Virus record (IMG/VR): IMGVR_UViG_3300038327_000267
Span: 1-47,212 of that record
From: a virus
Length of the DNA stretch: 47,212 nucleotides
Direction: 5' to 3' (one strand)
A program made the translations under genes and the position numbers. Positions 1-10,600 of the stretch are shown here, in pieces. Each line of letters starts with the position of its first letter. Within the stretch, counting starts at the first letter, position 1. The notes beneath the pieces are model-generated. The model was not told where the DNA came from and did not search any database. It worked only from the letters and a program-made list of their open reading frames with translations.

Positions 1-1843
1 TATATAAATCATAAAAATAAGTTTTGAGCTTACTGATTCTGTCGAACGCAATTACTCCGCTTTCGAGCTCTAGTCTTTCGTGAACACCATGTTGCTGGCT
101 ATTCTCAACGAATGAGATAGTAAGGTGGTATAGTTCAGGATTATCGGGATTAGATTCTACCGAGATAGATTGTGGACTAACTTGATAAACACCTAGGTCG
201 TTTAAAAATTTGTTCTTTATAATTGCAGAAGAATTCTGAATGGTTCCTTTTCTTTCATAGTCTAGCATTCTTGCTTTTAATGCCATTAAATCAGATATCG
301 CTTTTTTACTTTTAGTTATAAACATTAATTGAAAACCGTTATTGTGCATTCCCATATACTGTACATTGGGGAACTTAGAATTCATTATTGGTATTTCAAT
401 AGATTTCGAATTAAATGTGCCTGAAATCTTTTCTAAGATAACTCCAATTTCTTTCCTAGCACCCCAGTCTTCTAAAAGGTCGTATTCTGAGCTATCGTAT
501 TTGAGTAATCCTTCTATAAAATCGCTATAATATAGGCTGAAGTAGTTTGGATTAGTCAAATACTGGGCCAGCTCGTCTACACCAGCCAGCTGCTTTTCAC
601 TTTGCTCCTTTTGCTTTTTACTAGCTAATGAGACATAGTATTTGCCCCAATTGCAATCAGATGCGTCGAAGGAAGGCTTGGCAGCATCGTCTCTATACAT
701 TACATTGCCGTAAGGGAAAGCCGGCGAGTTCACTATCGAGAAGGCAAACCGGGCTAAAATAGCACCTGGCATATCTTGAAGTGTTTGAACACTTGCGCTT
801 TTAAAAGATACAGGGATAGGAAATATCGGCAATTGCTTAGCTATTTTATCGACTAGGTCCACCCCTGGTACATTGTTGAAAGCTTTTACAGATAAGCTTT
901 CGACAATGGCGCTAAGTCCAATGTCTATATCTGGATCACTGTTTATCACCAACTGCTGAATCTCTTCATAGCTAAGTGCATTGAGTCGATCTTCCACGTA
1001 CTGTCTTTTGGATTGCTTCGCATTTAATGAGGGCGTCTCAATTTCCTGATTGACACTGGCTGTTCTAAGCAGGGAGTACAGTCCGGGAAAAGTATACTCT
1101 GATAAAAAATAACTAGAGAGCACGGGGGAGAGTATTGTATTTATAGGCAGATATTTAAACATATTAAGCAAGTTGATAAAACTGGGGTATCCAGCTGCAT
1201 CTGAAGCGAAAGCCTCATATGTGGGGTATAGAATGTCTAAATGAACGATATGTTTAGATCTGTGGTCAGGAGAAAGCCCTACGGATTTTGATCGTACGGT
1301 CGGTATTGATTTATTTAGCAATTGTTCTTGAATTTTAATAGAAGAGGGTATTACCCTGGGATATGTAGCTGGGTCACCAGCCTTGATTTCTACCTCTTCG
1401 TTAATAGAATAAAATCCTATTTTTGTTAAGTCCTCAATCTCGTTAGTTCCTTTCGACAATTCTGCTAGCTCTGTATATTTTTTACCGATTCTCCCGATAT
1501 CTGCTGCTAGAGCCTTATAGTCCTGATTGTCTACTCCGGTCATATCAATTAGTTCTCCCCAGCTACCTTGAGTGGAGGGATCAGCGCGTCTTTGGGCCCT
1601 GCTATTTGAGTTAAGTGCGTAGGCTACAAAAGACTTTTGGTATTGTTCGCCTTGATCACCAGTCAATGTATTCCCGGTGTCCTGGATGATGTCGACGCCG
1701 TAAAGGATAGAATTAATGTCACCGGCCAATAGATACTGAGTCATATCAGATCTAGTGAACGTACGTGGTGTCCCATTTATCCCAGTATCGGATAAAAAGT
1801 TCATGACCGTATCTATAGTTGGCGAATCCCCAGTGTTTGGCAT
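1..1843 (-). CDS. Large tail/baseplate-like structural protein, 5' part (runs off left edge)
   Basis: An open frame of 614 codons with no stop continues past the left edge; I translated it by hand in the frame of the ATG at 1843-1841. That ATG overlaps the stop of the giant RNA-polymerase-like gene by one base (TAATG), so the two are probably translationally coupled. The product begins MPNTGDSPTIDT and is soluble-looking, with no signal peptide or obvious membrane helix. Near the left edge the segment around PNVQYMGMHNNGFQL, then a long helix and a beta-rich stretch ending SFVENSQQHG, resembles tail hub or baseplate proteins of large phages as I remember them. Its position after the giant tail-region genes fits a baseplate or hub role. 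The function is inferred mainly from position, and no enzymatic motif was seen. Confidence 0.6.
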   Translation of the reverse strand, partial: MPNTGDSPTIDTVMNFLSDTGINGTPRTFTRSDMTQYLLAGDINSILYGVDIIQDTGNTLTGDQGEQYQKSFVAYALNSNSRAQRRADPSTQGSWGELIDMTGVDNQDYKALAADIGRIGKKYTELAELSKGTNEIEDLTKIGFYSINEEVEIKAGDPATYPRVIPSSIKIQEQLLNKSIPTVRSKSVGLSPDHRSKHIVHLDILYPTYEAFASDAAGYPSFINLLNMFKYLPINTILSPVLSSYFLSEYTFPGLYSLLRTASVNQEIETPSLNAKQSKRQYVEDRLNALSYEEIQQLVINSDPDIDIGLSAIVESLSVKAFNNVPGVDLVDKIAKQLPIFPIPVSFKSASVQTLQDMPGAILARFAFSIVNSPAFPYGNVMYRDDAAKPSFDASDCNWGKYYVSLASKKQKEQSEKQLAGVDELAQYLTNPNYFSLYYSDFIEGLLKYDSSEYDLLEDWGARKEIGVILEKISGTFNSKSIEIPIMNSKFPNVQYMGMHNNGFQLMFITKSKKAISDLMALKARMLDYERKGTIQNSSAIIKNKFLNDLGVYQVSPQSISVESNPDNPELYHLTISFVENSQQHGVHERLELESGVIAFDRISKLKTYFYDLY

Positions 1844-4800
1844 TAAAAACTGGATCCCATCTTATTGGCTAGGATTTGTTCGTAGTTATTAGATGACATT
1901 ATATCATTATTCGTATAATTGAAAGAACCTTGAATATTGGAAACATACCCATTATTTAAGCCAACCTCGTTGGCTATTCCCCTGAAGTCTATCGCATTAT
2001 CCATTTTGCCCGATACATTAAGTCTAGTTTTTTGACCATAATTTCTTGATAATCTGATTACATTCGTATTTTGTATTGCATCTGAGTTAAAGCTGGGGTC
2101 CTGAGGACTAGACATTATAGGCGGAGGAGGCATAGTATTCGCACTAGCGTAACCCATTGCAGGTACGCTGTAGGGTGACACAGAGCTAATACTGGACCGA
2201 ATAGTCTCTACTGCTGCAAGTCCGCCAGCTATAGCTGCCGCAGGCTTAAAAAATCTGCTCTGACTAAATTTACGGAAAAATTCTCCACTTATAAGGGCAT
2301 TTGTATAAGCGGATTTTGAGGTGCTAGCGCCACCAATTCCTTTTGATCCATGGACTATTGAGTCTGCAGCACCATCTTCAGCTACCGCTGCCGCCATGGC
2401 TCGTGTAGCTACATTTTGGCGCGCCCTAGCTGCTTCTACACTTCTCGGTTGATCGTCAATTTCTTCGATCAGCGTGGGATCCATGGTTAATGCTTGAATA
2501 AATCCTCTGGCAGTAGCACTTTGGAGTCCACTAAGTTCGCCAGCAGCGCTACCACCTGTCCGCCTCATTATGGTATCAAAATCTTTAAGTATATTTTCTC
2601 CCGGCATTCCTCCGGGATCATTTACATATAGGCTACCGACGGCATTACTGAATAGCATCTGCCTGGCTAGTTCTCGTGAGGCTACCGTAAGATTCTCCTG
2701 TTGCCCTGCATATCTTTGCAGAAGACTTAGCGATACCGGATCTATATCGCTGAGTTCATCAGTGCCAATCATACCTGCGGCTTTTATAAGCTTCTCGGCT
2801 AGATCGTTGACCAGGTCGGTACCACTCTGTCTCGACCCTTCCCCGTGATGGATAATCGAATTGACCATCGCATATTGGCTCTCGGCGCTTGCTCCCCCAA
2901 AATCATCCGAATGTTTTATTAATAGATCGGCGATCTCAATTCCTACGCTTGAATCTCTCCCATGTCCGGCTTTCTTCAAGAACATGTACTTTATCAAGTT
3001 TCTTGCATCTGTATAGTTATATGTTGCCAATCGAGTTATCTCATCACCTTCTTGACGAATGAATAAGGATGAAGCCTCGTGTATGAATTTTGTAAGTCTT
3101 TCCCCCTTCTCTACCCCAAGAGCCCTTACCATATTATTCTGCAGTACCTGTCTTCCTTTGCTGTCTTGAGACATGTCCATGGTCATCCCGATCATATGAT
3201 CTACATATGATCTGCCCGCCAAATAAGATTCAATGATAGGTGTACCATGACCATGTGCTGATAACTTCATCATAGCGTCGAAGCTATGTACTCTTATTCT
3301 ATCTCTGCTGGCTCCTCCCGCCGCCATACTGTCTAGCAGTTCATTCACATTGCCGGTATTTATTTGGTCAACACCAAAGGCCTCTTTGATTAATGTTTCA
3401 TCTGCACCCGCCAGGCCAGTTAATATGTCCTCCATCAGTTTTTCTTGTCCCCGATATATCCCTTTCATATTTTCTTGGCTCAGAGAGTTTAATCTAAATA
3501 CAGTAACCGAATCTTTATCGTAGTCACCATCCATGGCATGTTTAGTCATTGACTTATGTAGGAATGCACTAAATCCAAAATCAAATTCGTCTAGGCCTTC
3601 CTCCAGATAGTCATCTACAAGCTTTATTTTCATGGCCATCATTTGGCGGCCACTAGATATGGGCTCTCTGTATACATGCGTATAATAATCATCCCCGGCT
3701 TTGAGCTTCTCAATAATGGCGTCTATACCAAACCCGGTGGTTTGCAAGGCTTCCTGCTGGCCCAATCGACCTCCATCGGCCATACGCCTCAAGGCAGCTT
3801 CAGTCAAACCAACTTCAAATACTTCTAGTCCGGGGAGTGTTTGAAGTCTAAACCTGCCTGCAAAATCTACATATTTAGAGCTAAGCTCGGCGTTATAATA
3901 AGTTCCTGCCTTAGACAGGGTATTTTGCGCCATATAGCCATAGAGCTTATTTAGTCTCCCGCTAATTCTATCTGCATCCTCTGTAACATCCATACCCCCT
4001 GCTCGATTAGCTTCCATCTCTTCGATTTCAACAAGTAACTTCAAGTAATATGCTTTAGTTTTCTCCGTAGTGCTTATGCCTTCCCCAAGAGATTCAGATA
4101 TTTGCTTCTCCAGCACACTGACGTCTTCCTTCATCGACCTGCTGATTCTTAAAAATCCCTTTTCAGACTTAAGATCCATACCCTTTGCCGAAGGAACAAG
4201 CATGGGTCCATCCGGCCCCATCATTAGCATTGCCTGATCAGATAGAACAGCAACGCTTCCTTCGGCATTTGTTTTAACAAGACCTAGAATTGTCTCCGAC
4301 AATTGACCAATAGATACCTTCTGTCCGCTCGACGGAGAAGAAAGCAGTGCTGAAAGTGTACCTTTGTTGACTTTGCTAGTTAGTGTTTTATCAACATTAA
4401 CGCCTCGCCTCTTTTGCGCTCTTTCTGATTTTGTCAGATTATCTTCGTTAACAGTTATTATTTGCTCATCAAAGAGTCCAACCATCTTATCGGTCTTTGG
4501 ATCTTTACCTAAATATCTTCCGGAGATACGTTTTACCGTACCTATTTCTTCTCCTTCAAAGGACTCTATAATCTTTTTATATGCACTACCTTTCGCCAAG
4601 ACAGGTCTTGCCTCCTCGTGTGGCTGTGTGGCCATTTGTTTTATCAGACTATGTTCATTGCCTGGCATAAACATGGCCTTATTACTGCGCATATAATCTA
4701 GACCCACACGTTTTTTGGCCTTTCTGATCCTTTTCGCGCGCTCCTCAGCTGACCGGGGTTCTCCACTGACAGGATCTGCGAAGTGCGACATGTCGAGGGA

Positions 4801-7698
4801 TTCGGATAAGAGCATTAACTCTCTTACCCTTATTTTTGCGGTAGAAGTGCCTAACTTTGCTAAAGGCTCTTCTTGTCTTATCATTGTTTGGCCACCGAAA
4901 GAAACAATGGCGGCAGTTGTTAGGTCTATTGCTACATTGGAAAAACCTAGGGCCCTGAGGAGTTGCTTTTGTTTCTTTAACGCGTCTATGCTTTTCTTTT
5001 CGGCTCCTGTAATGTTGGGTGTATCTAGCTCGATACTTCTACCGTCTTCTATTACCTTATTGAACGATTTTGTGTGCTTTAGCAGTGTTTTGGGATCAGG
5101 TAACTCGACAAGAGTTCGCTTTCTGAAGTCAGAGACTATCTCTTGATGACTCTGCTCGAGCTCGGCTAGAAGGTTCTGAAAGTTTGTCGTGAACACTTTG
5201 TCGTCTATCATATTGTCAAATTTAGAACCTAAGCCCGCGAATTGATAAGTACTGTCGCCGCCCTCTAGGGTAACCATTCTGTAGTGGCCACCAAAGTGCT
5301 TAATGAGTTTCTCGGCAGCATCCCGATTAAATCTGCTGGCTTGAGTCGATGTATCAATCGGGGAATAGGGCGCAGTTGAGGTGCCCCCCCTAATCACTTC
5401 AGCTAAATTATTTAACAGAGTAGTGTTAAGTCCATGAGAAGGTCTTTTGGGATCAGGGCTTAAACCGAGGTCTCCCATGACAACACCTAATTTAGTTAAC
5501 TTCTCTAGCTCCTCTCCACTGAAGCCGAGATTTGACAAGATGCTTCTAGTCTGATCTTTAGTTATAATATTTTGCGCGCTAAATCGTTGCCCCTCAAATA
5601 TATATCCACTATCCATTCTGACTTTTGATCCATCATTGACAATTAGTTGAAGTTCACCTGTCGAACTGTTGATTCTAACTCCATGAATTTGGGTAGTCTT
5701 TGGATCCATACCCCGCTGCTTAACTGATCTCAATATATCATTCGCATGCGTTAAATCTCGGTGCTTTGCGGCAGTCGTGGAGACTGATTTTTGCCCGCTC
5801 TGGAATTTGAGTTCCTGGTCCACGGGAAGTGCAGCAGCATCATCTGTGATAATCTTATGTGCTACGCCATCCTTGTCCGTTAGCTCTATGTGCTTGAATA
5901 AAGCAAAGGGAGTATCAAAGTTTAGTGTTTGGGTAACACTTGCAGTGGATCTTGCCTCTTTTATGGCGTCATATAATTCCTGAGACAGGATAGTTCGCAT
6001 GTTCCCGTCTGCTCCATACGTACCCATTGATATATTTACTGTTGCAGATGTTCTACCTTTTCCAGTCGAGGGATCAATATCAAGTCTTTTGGCAAGTTCT
6101 CCAGACATCATAGCGCTGGCGTCCCCGAAAATAGATTTGTTTAATCTATCATCGAGAAACTGTATGCCGACAGATCTAGTTCCTAGGCCAACTTCACCTT
6201 CACCACCTAGGGCTTCGACATTTGCTTTAATGCCCGGTATGATACTTGTCTCGCCTTCGCTCAGATCTGGGGCATGGCCCATAATGGCAGCTACGGATCC
6301 CGGTAATTCATAGACATTATTTATTTTTACCGGGGCAGCAGATAGATAGAACTGTCTTCCTTTTTCGTAGTTGACTTGCGCCGGTAGAATAGAAAGCTGT
6401 TTTATATCTGCGTTTGTTAGTTTTATAAAAGTTCTTTTTGCATCCTCTGTGACTATGGCATTATTAAATACCCATTCTGCGCTTTGTGAAGCAAACATAA
6501 GATTAAGTTCTTTAATAAGATCTTTTTCTTTTTTCGGCGCTGTCGGGTCGGCTATAACTCTTTGTAAGTGGGCTAGAACAGCGTTCTTCGCACTATCGTG
6601 TGCACTCATAAGAGTTGCAACCGACTGACGATCTCCTCCGGATACTGAGGCTCTTGTCTGACTCGCTCTTCTTGCCCTGGCTTCATTGTGTAATAGATTG
6701 AAAAGTTCGGTCCCCTCAGGGACGTCCACTAGGACTTGATTAGCAAATCCTAATTGATGCCTAGTCAAAGGATTTTTGCCAGAGTATTGCATTGGATTAC
6801 TAAACTCTACGGAATCGGTAACCCTGACAGCCTTAGTATCTTCTCCAGGCATTCGTGATTTTTGTAGATTTAATAATGTTCGCACTTCCGTCTCTAATCT
6901 CCCGCGTAATTCTGTCTCGGGGAGATTCTTAATCTTCTCGCTCTTCATTATCTTATTTAATTCATCATAAAAATATTCATTGAATTGTTTTATATCTTTG
7001 AGGTGAAAGCCTGTTGCTGTTTCCTCTGCTGCTCCTGTCTCAAAATATTTAGCAATAGTTGGGACATGGGTGTATACTGATCCGCGGCGGAACATTAATA
7101 GGCCACCAACTCCTTCCTCGGCCAATTGAGTAGCAGTTTTAGCGCCCGCTCTGCCCGCGTCTAAGCTTTTACCAAATAGAGGTATATGGACGGGGTGACT
7201 CATCTCCATCCCGGAGATCTCTAGTCCACCACCAGACAGATTTATCGTCGCGCCCTTTTGTCGCAACGTAGTGAATAGATTCTCTAGTCCTTCTGTTGCA
7301 TATCCAAGCTTTTTAAGCTCACCCGGAGCACCTATGAGGGTGCTTTTTGTGTTAAGCGTTGTGCTTATATACTCATGTGGTCCAGATATTGGTAGATTGA
7401 GATTGTTAACTTTGTTAGCAGGTCCCCGTGAAGCAGTTACTACGTCTTGGTCCGCATGGATGTTAAGTTTTTCGTTCAAAACTTCTTGTAGTTGACCCTG
7501 CTTCAATTGGCTTTTGACACTTTCCGGGCCGATAGTCACTCTCTTCTTCAGCCATCCTTTGTCATCTGCGCTTAAGCTGGCATATTCCTCCTTGGTTATT
7601 CGACCCTGTTCAATTAAGTCATTTATAAGTAGTTGATATGCTCTTGTTGCTGGATTCTTTGTATCGTCAGCACCTGTGTACGGGGGGGTCTGTGGCAT
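1843..7698 (-). CDS. Giant single-chain DNA-dependent RNA polymerase-like protein (beta/beta-prime type), probably virion-associated
   Basis: The product has 1951 residues; the ATG at 7698 follows an AAGGAA ribosome site and lies one base after the upstream stop. Residues 1094-1118 read AQKRRGVNVDK-TLTSKVNKG-TLS. This matches the catalytic beta-subunit segment (DKxxGRxGNKG), with K1104 and K1112 spaced by eight as in bacterial beta. About 230 residues later comes VYREPISSGRQMM (R1344, P1346), like the NRxPTLH element of beta-prime, then DGDYDKDSVTVFRL with D1392, D1394 and D1396 at the place of NADFDGD. Having both barrels in one chain, beta part first, matches YonO-like and crAss-like phage polymerases. 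The first 900 residues and last 400 show no motif I recognise; residues 1818-1832 are a short hydrophobic Ala/Gly segment before a Pro/Ser-rich tail. The gene lies in the tail module, so early transcription after injection is the likely role (inference). Oddly, the Gly of DFDGD is Lys1395. Confidence 0.85.
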   Translation of the reverse strand: MPQTPPYTGADDTKNPATRAYQLLINDLIEQGRITKEEYASLSADDKGWLKKRVTIGPESVKSQLKQGQLQEVLNEKLNIHADQDVVTASRGPANKVNNLNLPISGPHEYISTTLNTKSTLIGAPGELKKLGYATEGLENLFTTLRQKGATINLSGGGLEISGMEMSHPVHIPLFGKSLDAGRAGAKTATQLAEEGVGGLLMFRRGSVYTHVPTIAKYFETGAAEETATGFHLKDIKQFNEYFYDELNKIMKSEKIKNLPETELRGRLETEVRTLLNLQKSRMPGEDTKAVRVTDSVEFSNPMQYSGKNPLTRHQLGFANQVLVDVPEGTELFNLLHNEARARRASQTRASVSGGDRQSVATLMSAHDSAKNAVLAHLQRVIADPTAPKKEKDLIKELNLMFASQSAEWVFNNAIVTEDAKRTFIKLTNADIKQLSILPAQVNYEKGRQFYLSAAPVKINNVYELPGSVAAIMGHAPDLSEGETSIIPGIKANVEALGGEGEVGLGTRSVGIQFLDDRLNKSIFGDASAMMSGELAKRLDIDPSTGKGRTSATVNISMGTYGADGNMRTILSQELYDAIKEARSTASVTQTLNFDTPFALFKHIELTDKDGVAHKIITDDAAALPVDQELKFQSGQKSVSTTAAKHRDLTHANDILRSVKQRGMDPKTTQIHGVRINSSTGELQLIVNDGSKVRMDSGYIFEGQRFSAQNIITKDQTRSILSNLGFSGEELEKLTKLGVVMGDLGLSPDPKRPSHGLNTTLLNNLAEVIRGGTSTAPYSPIDTSTQASRFNRDAAEKLIKHFGGHYRMVTLEGGDSTYQFAGLGSKFDNMIDDKVFTTNFQNLLAELEQSHQEIVSDFRKRTLVELPDPKTLLKHTKSFNKVIEDGRSIELDTPNITGAEKKSIDALKKQKQLLRALGFSNVAIDLTTAAIVSFGGQTMIRQEEPLAKLGTSTAKIRVRELMLLSESLDMSHFADPVSGEPRSAEERAKRIRKAKKRVGLDYMRSNKAMFMPGNEHSLIKQMATQPHEEARPVLAKGSAYKKIIESFEGEEIGTVKRISGRYLGKDPKTDKMVGLFDEQIITVNEDNLTKSERAQKRRGVNVDKTLTSKVNKGTLSALLSSPSSGQKVSIGQLSETILGLVKTNAEGSVAVLSDQAMLMMGPDGPMLVPSAKGMDLKSEKGFLRISRSMKEDVSVLEKQISESLGEGISTTEKTKAYYLKLLVEIEEMEANRAGGMDVTEDADRISGRLNKLYGYMAQNTLSKAGTYYNAELSSKYVDFAGRFRLQTLPGLEVFEVGLTEAALRRMADGGRLGQQEALQTTGFGIDAIIEKLKAGDDYYTHVYREPISSGRQMMAMKIKLVDDYLEEGLDEFDFGFSAFLHKSMTKHAMDGDYDKDSVTVFRLNSLSQENMKGIYRGQEKLMEDILTGLAGADETLIKEAFGVDQINTGNVNELLDSMAAGGASRDRIRVHSFDAMMKLSAHGHGTPIIESYLAGRSYVDHMIGMTMDMSQDSKGRQVLQNNMVRALGVEKGERLTKFIHEASSLFIRQEGDEITRLATYNYTDARNLIKYMFLKKAGHGRDSSVGIEIADLLIKHSDDFGGASAESQYAMVNSIIHHGEGSRQSGTDLVNDLAEKLIKAAGMIGTDELSDIDPVSLSLLQRYAGQQENLTVASRELARQMLFSNAVGSLYVNDPGGMPGENILKDFDTIMRRTGGSAAGELSGLQSATARGFIQALTMDPTLIEEIDDQPRSVEAARARQNVATRAMAAAVAEDGAADSIVHGSKGIGGASTSKSAYTNALISGEFFRKFSQSRFFKPAAAIAGGLAAVETIRSSISSVSPYSVPAMGYASANTMPPPPIMSSPQDPSFNSDAIQNTNVIRLSRNYGQKTRLNVSGKMDNAIDFRGIANEVGLNNGYVSNIQGSFNYTNNDIMSSNNYEQILANKMGSSF

Positions 7699-7699
7699 C

Positions 7700-10600
7700 T
7701 TAGTTCCTTAAAACATTAATTGATTCAGAAAAGAAACTCGACAAAGAATTAACTTTTGTCATATCAAAATTAATGATATTTTCTAGTCCATAAGAAAGGT
7801 CTTCTTCTATTTGAAAATCAGTTAGCCCAGCGTTAAAGAGCTCGGCTTCAAGTTGTTGTTGGGCTGCAGCGCTATAGCCCGATGGACTATAGAAATTATA
7901 TACGCTTAAATCGGGAGAAGGAAATTCAACCCTATACTGATCTCCAATTGATGCGAATATACCCATCCGATGTAAGTCTTGACTGGGAGAGCCCCAGACA
8001 GAGTCCATCGTCTTGACTTTGACTGCATTCATGGGAACGTCGGGATTAAATCCAGCCCAGTTTCTATCGGGTAAGGAGTGGGCGGAGAAGTACTCAGCCA
8101 TCCTAGCATCCGGAGATTGTCTCATATTCGTATAATTGAACTGATTATCTCCCTGCTTAGCCCAAGCCGCCTGATATACTGGTTTTAAATACTCAGGTAT
8201 ATAATTGAGTATCTGTTCTTTTTTATCTATTGACGCAGTTAGGGATTCAGTAAATAACTGCTTCTCTCTACCCGGCAAGGCTATGACGGCGTCCCTTACG
8301 AATTGTTTAGCCCCCAAAGAGTAGTCAAGTGATGCTATTGTGCGTCTCTTTAGATCAGTAAAATGCCTAGATATTTGACCAAGATCTTTTTCTCTAGCTT
8401 CTTTTTCTAATCGTCTGTATTTTAAATACTCTAGATTATCAAAATATTCCTCTATCTTGCGTCTATCGGTTACATAGTTTGGTACATATCCGCCTTCTAT
8501 TTTGCCTGTTTGGATAGCTCGCATAGAAGATGTTCCGCCGAAATACATAGCTCCCGCAGCAGAGAATGCTAGCCTGGCGATAGGATTCGCACCCACAAGT
8601 TGACCTGTGACGTATCCCCCAATCGTAGCAGTGAGGGGATCGGTCGCTTTCAACTGTTCATGCATAGGTCTAATCATCGTAGTATATGGCTGGGTCCAAT
8701 CATACTCATCTGTATCATAAACTTCTCTTTTGACATAAGCTTCAAGCTCATCTCTGGCTGGGAGCAGTTTATTTGATAGCATTGGACCAAGTATTGGAAC
8801 TGTAATTCCAGCCCTAGCTACTATGTCGTGTGTAAATACTTCCCAAGCACTTCCAACTGCTTGCTCAGGCAGAGTATAATAAGTTCTTATTCCTACTTCA
8901 CTTTTTTCTGCTTCAGTTCTATCAAGGAACTTACCAATCTGGGGTTTAACCCCATCAAACTTCCTTGTTATCGTTTCATAACGTTCTAGCTTTTGTTTTA
9001 CATGTTCTTGCGTTTTTACTATTTTGCCGGTCCAGTAATTGTCAACAGTTCCAGAAGCTAGTTGCGCTTCAACTAGAGTTTTATAATGTCGATACGATTC
9101 GGAGTTTGGTGCGATATCCGCTAGGACTAGAAATCTATCAACGGAGTCATATATTCCGGGACTTCCGCTATGCAACCTAAATGCACGTTCTCTAGCAGCA
9201 CCTGGTAATCTAAATTCTCCGTGAGGTATTTTCGCATAGGGATCTCCAGTGGAAAAATCTATATGAAAATTACGATCTCCAGGATATGTCGAACCACCAG
9301 TATTGCCTTTAAAGCTAGATCGTGAACCGGGTAGCCAAACAGGCATAGTGTTTGATACTGTATTTACTGCTTGCCTCTGAGCTGAATTATAATCGGATAA
9401 TACAAATCTTCTAAGAAGCTCTGTATGCCCAATGAGTCCGCCAACACTCTCATCATAAAACGCCCTAGTCACGGAGCTCATATATCCGGGATCAGCCATT
9501 TCTGTTGAGGGCGGAGAACCTGACTTGAAAGGAACATCCCATAATCCAAATTTATATATGCCCGACAATTCAGTTAGTTGCTGAATAGATCTGTGCGCTG
9601 AATTTGGCTTCATTACTGGTTGGCTACTAGCCACACCCGGATAGGCTTGTTTCCCCATTTCTGTAGAAACTTCACCAGGTGTTTGGTAGGCCCTAAGTCT
9701 AGAGGTGCTGGCTCCTGGATTTGCAAGATTTCCGATAGAGTGATTAGAAACTTGTTCTATGGCAAAAGCCGTGGGATACGGCCTATTAAGTCGATGTTTT
9801 TCAGCAAGATATTCTGATCCGCTAGGCTCGAACATTGACCCTATCAAAGGCGCATGTTCCATCATAGAACCTAAAAGTGGTATTTCTTTGATAGGAGCAA
9901 GTATATTCCCGAGGAGATCAGGAATCTTAAAAAGATTGCTCGGTGTAGGCAGGGCACTTACGTTTTTAAAATACTCTGCTTGTGAGCCATATAGTGTATC
10001 GGTGTATTTATACTCAGATCGCATCCTGGCAAACATACTTGGAGCAAAATATTGAACTCTCCCGCCCTTAAATGGCTGCTTCCCAAGCATCCAGTATCTG
10101 CCAGAACGCATGGGGACAAGTTCTTCACCACTTAGTTTGTCTATTGTTTCTTTTGGTTTCTCCGATAGTCCGGGAAAAGGTAGCTCCCCAATAAGGGAAG
10201 ACACTAAAGCGCCTGCCAATACGCCACCTTTAGACGGTGCCATCTTTAATGCTATAGCAAAGGGAGCTATGGTTCTAACAAAATCCGAAGCGCTACTCTC
10301 TATAGATCCTGGCATCAAGTCTTCCATGTATCTTGCTGCAGGAGATAACATAGAAAATTCTCTTAGATACTGAGCAGATATTCTGGCTGCGCCATATAGA
10401 TCGAGAAGTAGACTGGATGCCTTATACCCACCCGTAGGTATACCTGTTAAATAATCAGTATACTTTAAGGCCTCATATCCGACAGCTGTCGCAGCCGCCA
10501 TACCATATATCCTAGCAGCATTTTTGACAAAGCCGAGAGGTCCTTCTCCGGGCTTGAATCCTATACCTGCAGTTGCACCAATAAGGTCGTTGAGCCGAGT

